In this document: positions 12,618 through 25,389 of the stretch, piece after piece | How positions within the stretch are numbered: the stretch's first letter is position 1 | How the letters are laid out: every line of letters starts with the position of its first letter | From: Saxidomus purpurata | Lineage: Eukaryota > Mollusca > Bivalvia > Venerida > Veneridae | Direction of reading: 5' to 3' | Assembly: GCA_022818135.1 (NCBI GenBank) | Contig: JAFMSR010000019.1 | Span: forward strand, 28,712,993-28,776,992 | DNA length: 64,000 nucleotides | Position numbers and translations under genes: made by a program | Notes under the pieces: generated by a model | Database searches by the model: none | Seen by the model: the letters and a program-made list of their open reading frames with translations, nothing else | Told to the model about the DNA's origin: nothing

Positions 12618-15600
12618 TTATGTAAATCTTTTGCTGTCATGTAGAAAGCATTGAACCTGATGAAATATAAATGTATTTTCTTGGTCTGAGAGGGTTGAAT
12701 CACCAAAAAGAAGTAGGGGTAGACTTAGTTCGAAGTCCCGAAGCTGTCGAAACAGTGTATTGCGGATCATTTGGAGAAGCTGGCATTCAAAGAAAAAGTG
12801 GTAATTTGACTCAACCTGTCCACATGTACACAGAGGTGTTGCAGAAATATTACATAGATGTAAGTGGTAGTTGAGTGAGCTACATTTGGTACGTAGACGT
12901 GTATGCAGCACTTGAAGTTTTTCTCGTGCCAGAAAAAAAGTAAGACGGCAAACGAGTTTTGTTCTGATTCAGTTGAATTTTGAAAGCAGGGAGTGATTGA
13001 ACATGTCTAGTCTCAAGGGGTAGAGAATTCCATTCACGAATAGCAGTTGGAATGAACGACTTAAGATACAATGATGTTCTACAGTTGATCCCAGGGACAT
13101 CATGTTCGTTTCTGAGGTTATATCGAGTATTTCTTTGACGCGGAATTAGTGAAGACAGATAGTCAGGTACTAGGTTATCGTACATTTTGTAAAAGTGTGT
13201 CATTCTGTGTTTGTATCTTCTATCAGAATGGGATTTCCAGTTACTTTCAATTGCAAGGCGGTCTAAAGATATAAGACGTGTTGCTCCGGTAACAATACGA
13301 GCACACTCGTTTTGGATTTTATCAAGTTTATCAGAATCATATTTGGTGATATTACTCCACAGAATATCAGCGTATTCCAGACCCGGTCGGATGAAGGTTA
13401 TATAGATAACATCCAATGATTTCCAATCTAACAGGAATTTTAATCTCCGTAGGATATGAACCTTCTTCCAAGCCTTTTCAACTATAGATTCAATGTGAAT
13501 GTGCCAGCTTGCATCTTCAGAAATGTTTACTCCGAGATGTTTATGAACTGTGACTTCTGGAATGTTTTGGCCAAGCATAGAAAGGGTAGGGTGAACAGGG
13601 CGGTTGCGCTTCCTCGAAACAACAAGAGATTCAGACTTAGATGGATTAAATGTAACTAACCACTTCGCAGCCCAAGAGGATATCTTATCAATGTCAGCTT
13701 GGAGTTGATTAGCAGCAATGTTTGGATCTTGGACTTCGACATACAAACTTGTATCGTCAGCAAAGAGATTAATAGAAGACCTGATATCAATAACGATATC
13801 ATTAATAAAAATAAGAAACAACAAGGACCCAGGATTGACCCCTGAGGAACACCAGCTTTGATTTCACACCATTGAGAAACAGCTCCTGGAAGAACAACAC
13901 GCTGGCGCCTACCAGAAAGATAGTTAGAAAACCAAAGAAATAAAGGTCCTGTTATTCCTGCCGAATGAAGTTTTGCCAGTATACCCTTGTGCCAAACTTT
14001 ATCGAATGCCTTGCTTACATCAAAAAATATAGCACGAACTTCGAGGCCATCATCAAGTGCTTTACACAGAGTATTATAGATATGGGTAAGCTGATTAACT
14101 GTGGAATCACCTGGAACAAATCCGGACTGGACAGGAGTAAGAAACTGATGATCTCTCAAATGATTAAACACGCGTTTGAAAACAATTCTTTCAAACACCT
14201 TTTCAGCTGTGTTAAGAAGGGAGATAGGTCGATAATTATTAGGTACGGAATTGTCTCCTTTTTATGGACAGCTGTAACATTTGCTTCTTTCAATGAAGAA
14301 GGTAATTGACATAGATTAAGAGAGTAGTTAAAGAGATCACAGAGTGGATTAGAAAGTTCAGCGGCAGCTTCTTGGAGAATTCTGTAACTAAGACCATCTG
14401 GACCAGAAGCCTTGTTGACGTTTAGTGATTTAAGAACCTGGCACACCTCAACGGGAAGTATTGTTATGGTACTAAGACACTTATCTGGCTCAGGATGTTG
14501 AAGAAGTGGTATGCCTTTTCCTTCGTCGTGAAGGTATGTTTGCTGTTGAATGTACCGATTTAGGAGATTTGCTTTGTCCAGGTCAGAAGAAGCAATTATG
14601 TTAGTATCTTGGTTGTGTAAGGGCGGTATCGTGCTATTTGTATTGGAAGATATGAATGATTTAAGTAATTTCCACCACTCTTTGGACGAGTGTGAACCTT
14701 CTTTGAGTTTCTGTGAAGTTGATTGAAATAGCCTGTTTTAGAAGTTCGAATTGTAAGAACAATTTTGTTTCTGAATTGTCTACATGATTGCCAATGATGT
14801 GGTGATTTTGTGATCTTAGCCTTCTTGTACATTCGTTTCCTTTTACGTATCATTTTTCGTATTTCATTTCTGATCCAGGGAGGTTCGTTTGGTCTTATTT
14901 TGATAATATGATTTGGAATATTTTGTTTTGCTATGTCGAGTATTTTCTTTGTAATGTTTGATGTGTATGTGTTTATATTGTCGTCGAAGCAAGAGTTCCA
15001 ATTAAAGTAAGCAAGATCAGAACGAAGTTTGGTATAGTACCATGGTCATATCTCCATACATGACGCTCAATACATTTACGCTTAAGTTTCAAGAATATCA
15101 GCACACCAAATACAGGGCAATGAAACATCAAGTCTTGTTCTAGAAAGTGATCACTAACTCCTGAGTGGAGGGCCCAGTCACAGTTTGAAACAAAAATCAA
15201 ATCAAGAAGAGAATGTGAGTATTCTGTATAATGAGTAGGTTCGTGTACAATCTGCTCCAAAGAAAATTATTGAGTTATATAATTAATCTTGCGCAGGGCC
15301 AAGTCATTGAGAGCGTTGTAGTTGAAGTCACCAGTGACGACAATGTCCGATATACCAGAATCGACAGCTAGCCCGATAGAGTCTTCAATGTGAGAATAAT
15401 ATATGGTATCAGAATTGGGCGGACGATAGAAACAACCAAATAATATACGCTTGTTACTACAGACTTCCACCTCTAGCCAAATACATTCAAGATGAGGCAG
15501 CTCAAGATCAGTTCGACGTCTGTAATAAATACTATCTTTGATATAAACTAGAACCCCTCCATGAGAGTCACCAATTCGGTCACGCCTTTCGGGAACATGA

Positions 15601-16139
15601 TTTGAATTAAGCTTGATGTCATCTGTTGCAATTTTATTGTTTAGCCATGTTTCTGTGAAAGCCAGTATGTCGTGATCGTTTAGCTCAGTGTAGAGTGCGT
15701 CCAGTTTGTGCTGATTGCTCTGGACATTTAAATGCAGAAAGGAGAAGTATTGAGAAATGTCACTTGTAATTGTATTTGAGTTAAGTGAAACATCAGATGA
15801 TGAGGTGTATGACAGGGGTCCTGGATTTGCATGTATGTCACCTGCCCTGAGTAAGATAATGCTTAACCATAGACATAAGACTGTGAGTGTAAGCCACAAA
15901 AGTAATTGATATGTAAAAAATTTGTTTTGATTGTATCGTATGCTTGAAAGGACTTTCATGTAAGGACGTTTCACGGACAAAGTTACATTGGCGTTTTGTA
16001 GAACAGATTTATACATACAGGCAAGGTGAATTATGTTGGTATTCAGATATATTAAGAGTACAATGTTTGTAAACAAAGGTAAGAACTCTCTGCATCTGTA
16101 TATAGACATGACGGAAGGTTTAAACTTGTATGATCTCAT
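12618..16139 (-). pseudogene. LINE endonuclease/reverse transcriptase, frameshifted
   Basis: Read on the minus strand, coding pieces lie in successive frames. 16139-15267 is an APE-type endonuclease: 'LHLNVQSNQHKLDAL', 'FTETWLN', 'GGVLVYIKDS', 'FGCFYRPPNS' and 'VVTGDFNY'. 15260-14973 continues the endonuclease ('LLDLIFVSN'). 14446-14156 begins the reverse transcriptase ('KASGPDGLSYRIL'). 14198-13656 holds 'FFDVSKAFDKVWHKG' and 'AGVPQGSILGP'. 13824-12880 holds the catalytic 'NLFADDTSLY'. 12911-12618 ends with 'CTCGQVESNYHFFFEC'. At least four frame changes separate these parts. At residues 100-108 of the first piece (15816-15842) is 'GDIHANPGP', a 2A-like motif preceded by a hydrophobic stretch. 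Not functional as it stands. Confidence 0.9.
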
Positions 16140-16320
16140 GTTATTGAAAGGAGAAATAACAGAAACAAATGCATATCCGTCATGTCAAGTATACAAGAAG
16201 CGTTGTATGTAGGTTCAGCACAATCATTAAAGCAGCGAGAGACGTAAAAGAGAGTATAATAGGAGAGATGTAAATAATAGAGTACAAAGAAATGAAATAG
16301 AAACATCACGTATGGGTACA

Positions 16321-17779
16321 AAGCTGGAGGCTAACTATATAATTCACAAGATAGAAATATTCTCAGTATATAGACTCGGTTTGAAAGTTGGACGTTAATA
16401 AGTGCATTGTTTGAAGTTTAAGACACATTTAACTTTAGTATTAAATTATATGTCAAGATAAGGCAAGAGCTCCATAAGGGATGCCAAACTCAGTTAAATT
16501 ATCTAGAACAAGTAGGAACCATTGCAAACGAGTTGATTGAGAGTATAGTGGATAATTTCATTAAGTGTTCCGGGTGGAGAGAAAACTACATTATATAGAT
16601 AGAGTGTTCATAATCCGTTACAATTATAGTTACACATAAACTATAGTCATAAGAGACCGAGGTCAAATTCTGGGTCACAGCAGGATGTTAATGAAAATAA
16701 TAAATTTACCTTTACTTATCGTATTATATTAGATAACACAACAACAACAACAAAATAATTCTGATTTGTATAATATATTCACTTTGTTGGATACAATTTT
16801 TTCAACCTACAATTGATTTAACCAACTATTTGTTAAAATAGTATTATGAACAGACAGTTCATAGTGATTCAAAATTGATAACTGTAGTTTCGATAATAAA
16901 TATTTCTTCAGATTCACTTATAAGAAAATTTTATTTCAGAAGTGCGTAAATTTAACTCAACAAATACACTGCATTTCGTCGCTGAGAATGAACTTAAAAT
17001 GATTCGTTATAGTTATACATGAGATGTGTAGTCAAACATATGTAAATCACGCTCCACAGTTATTGAGCATTGGAACTATTTCAGTTAGGCCTGGATTCAA
17101 AATCTGACCGCTAAATAATACACTTTATGAATGAATGAATGAAAATACTATAAAACGTTAAGTAAACACGACTGCTCGCATAGCTATCTAAAATAAAGCC
17201 AGGTAATCTGACGAAGTAATAGAATATTTAAGGGTAATACTACTACATAGTCATTGAGAAAAAAAAGAACTTCTATAATCTCTAATTACATGACTATCTG
17301 TTTGTGAAAGAATATTAATTCAATTTACGGAATAAAATTGAGTAAGAACAATCCATACACTCACCTTGCAAATTACTACCTAAATGTCTACCTTTTAGGA
17401 TATATAGTAGTATAATTGGAAATTAGAACACCTGTACTTACAAGTACAAAGTACATTGTATTAGCAGCAAGTATTACAATGTTTATCATAACCAATGTAG
17501 GGTATTAAATAACACAAAAAGGTGTTAAATAACACATAAAGTGAAAGTGTGAAGATGCAGTAACTAAGACAATGCATGAAAATATCATTGATTAAATACG
17601 AAGAGTTCAAGCTCGATTGCGTGTAAATGTCTATTACACATAAAATTACGTATTGTTCCAAGATATCAATTAAAGTGTACAGAACACAGTCAGTCAATTT
17701 TTGCAGACACTTCAACCATCTTTTCATAATCTGCAGGTACTGAGTAGTGATAGAACGGAGCCAGATCACTTTGGCTTAA
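16321..17779. other. Intergenic sequence, no gene seen
   Basis: AT-rich and without recognisable protein similarity in either strand. A short (AAC)n run occurs near 16740-16755. It may include remains of the 5' part of the neighbouring LINE copies. Confidence 0.4.
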
Positions 17780-18295
17780 AATACGATGTACGCTCGTCTT
17801 GATTTGCTTATGAATATTATTTAGATATACTTCCTTGTACATTTGTAACTTAAGAGCATTTATTAGCAAAATGAGAATGTCTTCCCACTCATTACGCATT
17901 CATACTGGAAGATATAGAATACCTAGAAATGAACGGTACTGCTCTTATTGTAATACAAGTGATTTGGAAGATGAGTATCATTTTATACTTATTTGTCCGT
18001 GTAATGATAACAAAAGAAAAATATACATAAACGTTTTTACTATGTTAGACCAAGCGTTCAAAAACAACGTAGCTCATTATATCAAATTTGCACTATCGCA
18101 TAGAACTTCAATATCTTACAATTAATTACAGTTCATCCTCTTAGAAATATGTTGCTGTATTGAATATAATCTGAAAATTGAATATTGCCATTGTGACCTT
18201 GTATATACTTGTATTATTTATGTTTATGTGATGATGTACTGATTGTACAAGTCGTGAATATTGTGTTCTATTCTGTTCATAATAAAATTAAACAT
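17780..18295 (+). pseudogene. 3' end of a second LINE (5'-truncated fragment)
   Basis: A frame at 17835-18125 reads 'MSSHSLRIHTGRYRIPRNER' and then 'CSYCNTSDLEDEYHFILICP', the conserved C-terminal Cys/His tail of many animal LINE reverse transcriptases. Upstream, 'FAYEYYLDI' in another frame appears to be the preceding part, broken by a frameshift. Downstream the sequence ends with 'cataataaaattaaac', like a LINE 3' tail. Orientation is opposite to the larger LINE at 12186-16320, and the C-terminal motif differs, so it is a different family. Confidence 0.75.
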
Positions 18296-18297
18296 TT

Positions 18298-18540
18298 TCA
18301 TCCTTCAGTTACAAAGAATTTTATTTTATTTGAATTAACATTTTGAAGGAAATTTGTAACGAGTTTCGGTCCAGTACAGATCTGCGGCATATATATACAG
18401 TGTAGCATTATTTTGGGAGTTATACCTGGCTAAAAATTCATTTTACAGTAAATTTTGCGTGAAGAAAAATTTGCAATTTAATGGCAGACAGACATATTGT
18501 CGAAATTAAATATTTTATTGCAGAAGGATGTTTTTACCAT
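18298..18540 (+). repeat. Dispersed repeat, partner at 38788-39005
   Basis: Begins 'catccttcagttac' (38788: 'catccttaagttac') and continues with matching words such as 'attaacattttg', 'ttacagatctg', 'ggcgtgaaga' or 'tgcgtgaaga', and 'gacatattgtcgaaatta' against 'gacatgatgtcgagatta'. It abuts the LINE fragment tail. Non-coding. Confidence 0.75.
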
Positions 18541-18859
18541 ACGTTTATATGAAATGAATCTTTCGCGAATTATTTTGCTTATCAAAATGGGACTTCGCGA
18601 ACATATAATATTATCGGAAATATTCTCCAATTTAATGCTTTGATATCCGACAACAATTAATCATTAAAGTCTGTCGCAGTGGGTTGCAACAACACTGACT
18701 GTGAAAACTTTTACTGCAGCCTTCATTGCGTTTGCGCATTTCTGCGGTGTCTGTTCTTAATTGAGAAACAGAAAGCTAGCTATTGTAGAGATAGGGAAAA
18801 TGCAATGATTTAGTTTTTGATATAATAGTGTTTTCAAATGATTCGTTTAAACGTGTTTC

Positions 18860-19192
18860 ATGAAGACCAACATGAAGCAAGTAGTTTGTGTCGTGTTTAT
18901 TTTGACGTTAAGATCTGTTTGTACTGCAGAATCGGATTCATGTGAGCCATTTGAGCTGAAGTCGACACTTTTGAATAAACGACTTGTCGGGCACATGGTG
19001 ACAGAAACCAATGGATATGGACTTCATGAATGTGTTAAATTGTGCATGTCGCTCTCTGTTTGTAATTCCACAGATTACTTTTTACCAAATAAAGCTTGTA
19101 AGATAAATGATGTTGATAGTTCCTCTGTCAACATGTCAGAGTTTCGACCATTAAATGGAGCTATATTTTCTGACATATCTGACTGGCCAAGC
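18860..19192 (+). CDS. Exon 1 of secreted PAN-EGF-CCP-fibrinogen protein
   Basis: Codes for 111 residues. Residues 1-23 look like a signal peptide ('MKQVVCVVFILTL' core, cleavage likely near 'VCTAES'); a second Met at residue 5 is an equally possible start. Residues 28 to about 100 resemble a PAN/apple domain: 'KRLVGHMVTETNGYGLHECV' followed by 'CMSLSVCNSTDYF' and 'KACKIND', the usual Cys-helix-Cys pattern. The donor 'agc' then 'gtacgt' at 19193 ends the exon in phase 0, which matches the phase-0 acceptor of exon 2 at 29380. The frame runs on 8 codons into the intron before a stop. Known PAN domains bind protein or carbohydrate; with the later fibrinogen domain this suggests a secreted lectin-like protein. 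Function is inferred from domains only. Confidence 0.72.
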
Positions 19193-20269
19193 GTACGTAT
19201 TGTTTTCTTTCATAATTAGATATTTTAATACAATGTCAGGAAATTAATTTACCATCATTTATTCACATTTTAAGTCATTGTCTAAATTATTTGACAGCTA
19301 CCACAACGAACTATTAGATTGTATGGTCAAACTGCTACAACTGTATGGATATTTTATCTGCATAACCGTCAACGCTGTAGATGTGTTGTTCTTTATAACA
19401 TGAAGTTGTGACATCTAGGTTTTTAAAAAACTTAAATTTTAAGACGACCTCCTGCAATACATTTAGATGTTCTTCCACTGGTGTAAGAACAAAAGGTAGA
19501 CTAAGTGTGAATAATTACTTAATCTTACTTCACATGTAGCTGTAAATTCCTTACGTAAATAAGCTTAATCTCTATTCCAATCAGGATGACAGAGCATTCT
19601 ATCGCACTGAACGGTCTTTGAAACTGATCTAATTAACTGGGTGTATTTTCATTTCAATTAACGATATATTACACATGGTGTGGAATAAAAAATGCTTGTA
19701 GTATGAATCATTTTTTCTTAAAGAATAGTTGTTCTGAAACTAATGATCCAAAATTCTCGATAAATTACAATTTTCCTGCAAAAAATGAAGGAACAGAGAG
19801 ATTTTCGATAAATCACCCTTTAGATGGAGAGTGCATGTACAGTAAACTTCGTATATAACGGCTTCGGATATAGCCATAATTCGGATATAAAGAACACATT
19901 GTTTTTTGCCCGAGTTTTTTTCATTCGGATTAAAACCTTCGGGTATAAGGAACCTTTAATTTTTCCAATCTTGCAAGGCCATATTATCCTAGGATATAAA
20001 TGGTGAACAAAGTACGTATAAAATTGAAGAAAAGGGAGAGAAATAATGACAGAAACTGTATTCTCATGTTTCACCGTCATATACTCTAAAGATTTCTTTA
20101 ATCAAAGTTTTTGTACTACTATTTTTTACCAGTTTTTTTATATAAATTTATCTTACAAGGTTTATAAGGTCTGAGCATTTTAGTCCTGAGGGGGCATCTA
20201 CGGCCGACCTCAGCATTTCTCCCATCATGTTGTTAAACATAAATTTATTATCTAAAACGATTTTGATTA
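19193..20269 (+). other. Intron 1, first part
   Basis: Non-coding. At 19838-20000 there is 'acagtaaacttcgtatataa' followed by several 'cggatata' words, which resembles an end of a pogo/Tigger-type DNA transposon, but I see no matching opposite end. Confidence 0.4.
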
Positions 20270-20648
20270 TCCTCCAGATGTCCAAACGATTTTAGTTATC
20301 CTCCAGATGCCCAAACGACTTTAATTATCCTCTAAATGTCCAAACGATTTTAGTTATCCTCCTTATGTCCAAACGATTTTAATTATCCTCTTAATATCCA
20401 AACGATTTTAATTATCCTCTAAATGTCGATACGATTTTAGTTATCCTCCTTATGTCCAAACGATTTTAATTATCCTCTAAATGTCCAAACGATTTTAGTT
20501 ATCCTCCTTATGTCCAAACGATTTTAATTATCCTCTAAATGTCCAAACGATTTTAGTTATCCTCCTTATGTCCAAACGATTTTAATTATCCTCCTCATGT
20601 TCAAACGATTTAATCATCCTCCTAAAGTCCAAACGATTGTAATTATGT
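20270..20648 (+). repeat. Tandem array of 29-bp units, about 13 copies
   Basis: Units read 'gtccaaacgattttagttat' plus 'cctccttat' or 'cctctaaat', alternating 'ttttagtt' and 'ttttaatt' types. The edges carry loosely inverted words, 'ctgagggggcat' at 20188 and 'tttccccctgagggg' near 20672, so the array may be the core of a small inverted-repeat element. It lies within intron 1. Confidence 0.9.
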
Positions 20649-23600
20649 CAAAGGAAGCGTTGAGAGATGGCTTTTCCCCCTGAGGGGTAAATAGAAGTTG
20701 ACATTGTGTAGAAGGTCTTTTGTGTTATATTTATTGTTGTTGTTGTTTTGAAATTGTATATCTAAATAATCTGCTGACCGTACGTGTAAACGTCCGTACG
20801 TGTAAACGTAGCCTTGGAGTATTTATGGGTATTTAGTGATTTGTTATTTTTTCTACTATATAAGCAGCTATTTTGGAAGGCCCGTTGCGAGCGAAGTGAT
20901 ATCTCAATGTAATGTGGTTGTACCGTTTTAACTATTTCAACAGTATTTTTATTTGTTTTATTCATTAAAATAGACTCAGTACATTTAAAAACGCAACACT
21001 TTCATGTTCTGATGTTTTCATTGGTAAAACATAAAGGTATATTATATGTGTTTCCTTGTGCAGCATATAGCAAGTATCAGATACATAAAGTAAGATGATA
21101 GCTCACGGGTTCAAACATGAGCCCTATTTTTTTTGGAAAACTCAAACGCACCCACAAAACGTGAATTTCACAAGAACACATCACTTGATAAAAGACAATC
21201 TGAGAATTGAAATGTAACAGAGTTAAATCCGTTTTTGCTTCATTTTCTATGTGCTTTGGCCTTTCTGCGTCTAATGCTAATTTTCCATTAGGGAAAAGGG
21301 AAACAAGGGACCACATTATTACAGGATTGAAACTTGATTTTCAAAACAACAATAATTTAAAAAGTTTATTTAACTGATTGGAGTTTCTTTTCTTTCAGAA
21401 AATTAAACTGGCATGCATTCTCATAAACGGAGAATCTATTTTCAGATGTATACTGCGCACGAAGAATAACACCGGCTGACATTTGTTATTAACATTGATT
21501 ATTTCCTTAAGAGTATCGGGGTGAAGTCGTGATAATTGTTACCTGCAAAGGATTTGTCTGAAATAACACGTTGCAATAGGTTGCACCAATTAAAAAACAG
21601 TTTGGGTGTAAACTAGTATATCTTAAATAAAAATTATGTCATATTCACGAAATATCGCTAACTTTTTTTTAAAATTCGTCAGAAAAAAAGTTCACTGTTA
21701 AGTTTGATCCTTGAAAGAGTGTTTTCGATTACAAACACAGCGCAGTTCAGCCAAGTTTTAACAAAATTACAAAATCAATAGACAAACCTAATTTGCACGA
21801 TTTACGGCGGTTTTAAAAATCCGTATTCATTTTGGTATTGGCAAACTGTATCACTGTTATGTATGTTTTCTAAGGTGACTTAAATCCTTAGCATGTTGCT
21901 TTCTTAAGCATTTTGAAAAAATAACAGATGAATCAAATGTAAATGCAAATATTGATTTTTACGATTTACGATTTACGTGTTTAAGAAAAATACACCACTC
22001 TATCATAATCAATGGACAGGGCAATAAGAATCTATGCAATTGATTTTTCTGTAAGTTTATTTAGATAAAATACTTGCCTACAAAAATGTTGCGTTTTTAA
22101 ATGAACTGAGCATAGTTGTTTAATGTGAATACATGTAGCCAATGAACAAGAATAAGTAAATACATATATTGCAAATATGAATAAATAAAAACTTTTTTTT
22201 TTCATCATAGGAACATACAATCGACCAGTCTTAAGGGGTAACTGGACTTTTTATTTCACAAGGTGACGCTCGGGCAGGTTTTTCAATAATTTCAGACATG
22301 TTTCAGATCAGAGACTTTTTTTATTTTGACAAAATTGTAGAACTGTTTTCTTTGAAATTTGTTACAAATGTAAACTGTGCCATTTCAAAACAGATAATTC
22401 AAAAATCTTTATTTTATATCACTTCTAAAAGCGACTTTGAGAAAAAAAATCAACCTGTCAAGCAGACGATCTCAGATTTGAATTTCCCGGGAGGTGTGGC
22501 TAATGGCTTAAAAACTCTGTGTTTGTAAACAAAGCCACGTGGTGATGTTTATACACCTGAAAGTAGTGGCATGCATTATATAGAACAAAAACAGTTTACT
22601 AACCTTGATGAAAGTTTATTTCTCTAAAATTAGAATAACCTTCAATAAAATAATTCATTAACTTATTCAAGACCTATTTAAGTAAGTTAAAAGTCAGCAA
22701 ATTACATGAATATATGTTTCTGTGCAGAAATCTATTCAAGTTGCCATATGTTTTTCGAGTAGTCAGTATTGAACTTTTTAATTTTGACATAAATGTATAA
22801 CTTGCAAAAGTACACAGCAGGACAGAACTTCCCTTGCAGTTCAATATATTTTGCTCTTCCCCCATTCGACGAATCGTCTATACTTTACTGCAAAAGCGCC
22901 TTCTGTCTACAGTATAGTTCAGTATTTTCTATAATAATTGTTTGTTGTATGATACTATTTTCTGGTTCAGGTAGTCTTTCATTTCTTGTTCAAGCCCATG
23001 GGTATGCAGATACATGTACATGGACATAATGGAAACTATAAACAGTGTTGGTATAAATTTTAAAAGATGTTTTTGTGACTTAGACAACAAATCCTCCAAC
23101 TAAACCATTACAAGGATTGCACCTGCATGGTCAGTTAATATTATCCTGGCTCATTATATATTATGATCCATTATTATCCAAGAATTAGGCTTTAAGATTG
23201 ATTTTACTATTGATTTTAATAATTTCTCCATTTTATGTTTTTCCTTAATGGTCTTCCCTTTTACATCATCCCGTGTTACATGTATAATCACTATGAATTT
23301 TCAAATCCGTGTCAAGAACATTAAAACTAACACAAATAGCCCGTTTTACTCTCTTTTGATATAAACAATACATGTCTTTTTCTTTTGCACATTTTCTGGA
23401 TTGCTTTAAATATAAACTTTATTCTTCATCAATAACATGTACATGCATATACATTGTCCTGTGTTTTGAACTGTTGTGATAATTTCCTTCCTTTTTCTGA
23501 AAAATGTATCAGTTTCATGTCTGGAATATATGTTCTTCAAAAATATACAAACCATACCTGCATGCTGATGGCTTCTAATTACCAATTTAACATTTTAACA

Positions 23601-24160
23601 TAATGTATTTATATTGTAGGAAATATACAAAATAAGGCCTTGTGCAAAATTTGACTCTAAATCTAATTGTGAAATGTAGTATTTATCTTTAAATTTTCTA
23701 AAAATAGAGAATATCATAATGAATGAAAATCATGTGATAAAAAGAAAGTGAGAAGAAATGATTCAGAAGGTGGATAAATTTACATCTGATTCCAAAGCGC
23801 TCATAGCTATTAGATATAAGAAACGTAAAGAAGCCCCTAGTCAGCTCAAGAGCTAAAATTGTCTACTTGCTGTATTCACTCTTCTGCTATTTTGACCAAC
23901 CTCCCGTTTAAGTGACAGGTAGTTTAGACGTAATCAAATTACAGCTTCACATATTTTCTTCTTTTTAAAGTGCAATGATAGTCAGATGAGCGAGTAAGGG
24001 CCCCGTTAGCCATTTCCTTTTGCGTTTTCTTCACTTCTGTCTTCGCTTACTCACAAACAAAGATTCATTTTTCGTACTTTTAGAAACGTCTGTGTGCTAT
24101 CACATTGCGAAATTTCTTTCATTCGAAACATTCCTATTTCTCACCAGTAAATGATTTCAA
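20649..24160 (+). other. Intron 1, long stretch without clear features
   Basis: Holds a 16-bp direct repeat ('cgtacgtgtaaacgt' twice near 20780-20810). A stretch at 21396-21470 follows a good acceptor ('tttcttttctttcag') but its frame hits a stop after a few residues and has no recognisable domain. No gene is called. Confidence 0.4.
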
Positions 24161-24164
24161 AGAT

Positions 24165-24420
24165 AGATATTGGAATGAATACGGCTTCTTTAGGTTTGTG
24201 AAATATTGTTAGTACAATTTAAAAATCCATCTGTATTTTTTTCTGTAGGGCTGTATTAAGTCATACATTTTTTTACAACATTGATGTTTCCGTACATCCT
24301 TTCTATAGTCCGATTTCGAGCTCCGAGTCATGAATTTACTTTAAGCTTATTGTAAAAACAACGGGAATAGCCGAGGAAAACATAAAGGTAGTAGCTCAAT
24401 GGACAAAGTTGAACTATAGT
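24165..24420 (+). repeat. Dispersed repeat family R, copy 1
   Basis: The stretch with 'ggcttctttaggtttg' and 'atctgtatttttttctgtag' resembles 53320-53440 and 58620-58700, and 'agcttattgtaaaaacaac' with 'gtagctcaa' resembles 59730-59805. Diverged copies of a non-coding family. Confidence 0.6.
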
Positions 24421-24426
24421 CTAGGC

Positions 24427-25190
24427 TTAAATGCATGGTATATTTATGCCCCCTTCGAAGAAGAGGGGTATATTGATTTGCAGATGTCGGTCGGTCGGGC
24501 GGTCGGTCTGTCGGTATGTCTGTCCGTCCACCCGTCCGTCTACCAATTGGTTTTCGGATGATAACTCAAGAACGCTTGGGCCTAGGATCCTGAAACTTGA
24601 TGTGGAGGTTGGTCATGGTCAGCAAAGGACCCCTATTGTTTTTAGGTCAGAATGTCAAAGGTCAAGGTCACAGTGACCCGGAATAGTAAAACGGTTTCCG
24701 GATGATGTTTGCACCTAACATCTTCAAACTTTATGTGGAGGTTTGTCATGACCAGCAGATGACCCCTATTGATTTTGAGGTCAGTAGGTTAAACTTCAAG
24801 GTCACGGTGACCCGTAATTGTAAAACAGTTTCCGAACGATAAATAGAGAACGCTTGGACCTAACATCTTGAAACTTGATTCGGGGGTTGGTCATAACCGT
24901 TAGAGAACTCCTAATGGTTTTGAGATTAGAAGGTCAAAGGTCAAGGTCACAGTGACCCGGAATTGTAGAATGGTTTCCGTTTAATAACTTAAGTTAGGAT
25001 TGACTAATTGGTTTGTAGGTACTTTGCGGGCAGAGGAAGCTTGGGTTGCATTTGGGGTCACTGGGATCAAGGTCAAGGTCACTGTTACTAAAAATAGAAA
25101 AATGGTTTCCGCTTAATAACATGAGTTAGGAGTGACCAATTGCAATGAAACTTGGTGTGTAGGTAGCTTGCATGGAAAAGAAGATATTTA
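24427..25190 (+). repeat. Molluscan 'tatgcccccttcgaag' dispersed repeat
   Basis: Starts with 'tatgcccccttcgaagaaga', a GGTC/CCGTC-rich stretch and 'accaattggttttcggatga', followed by about four diverged units of about 140 bp. Each has an element like 'cttgggcctaggatcctgaa' and 'ggtcaaggtcacagtgaccc'. I recognise this as a family very common in bivalve genomes, though I cannot name it. Non-coding. Confidence 0.85.
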
Positions 25191-25389
25191 AATATTTTTC
25201 TTTTTAAAATTTTTATATTGTTTTAAGCAATAATAAATATCTTATTTTTTTTTGAGGAGCTGGTGGGTGGGGGCAACGTCGCTGTTACTAAAAAACTTTT
25301 TTATTATAAAAATTGTTTACGCACAAAATATAATAAGTAAAGGTCACTACTAAAAATAGATTTTCTTTTCAATTTTTTGTTTTTTTTTA

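Noticed and set aside
19838..20000. pogo/Tigger-type transposon
   Set aside because: Only one end-like motif is seen, with no inverted partner and no transposase. Mentioned only as intron content.
21396..21470. Possible exon after acceptor 'tttctttcag' in intron 1
   Set aside because: The frame closes at TGA after about 24 codons without donor or domain, and it is not needed for phase between exons 1 and 2.
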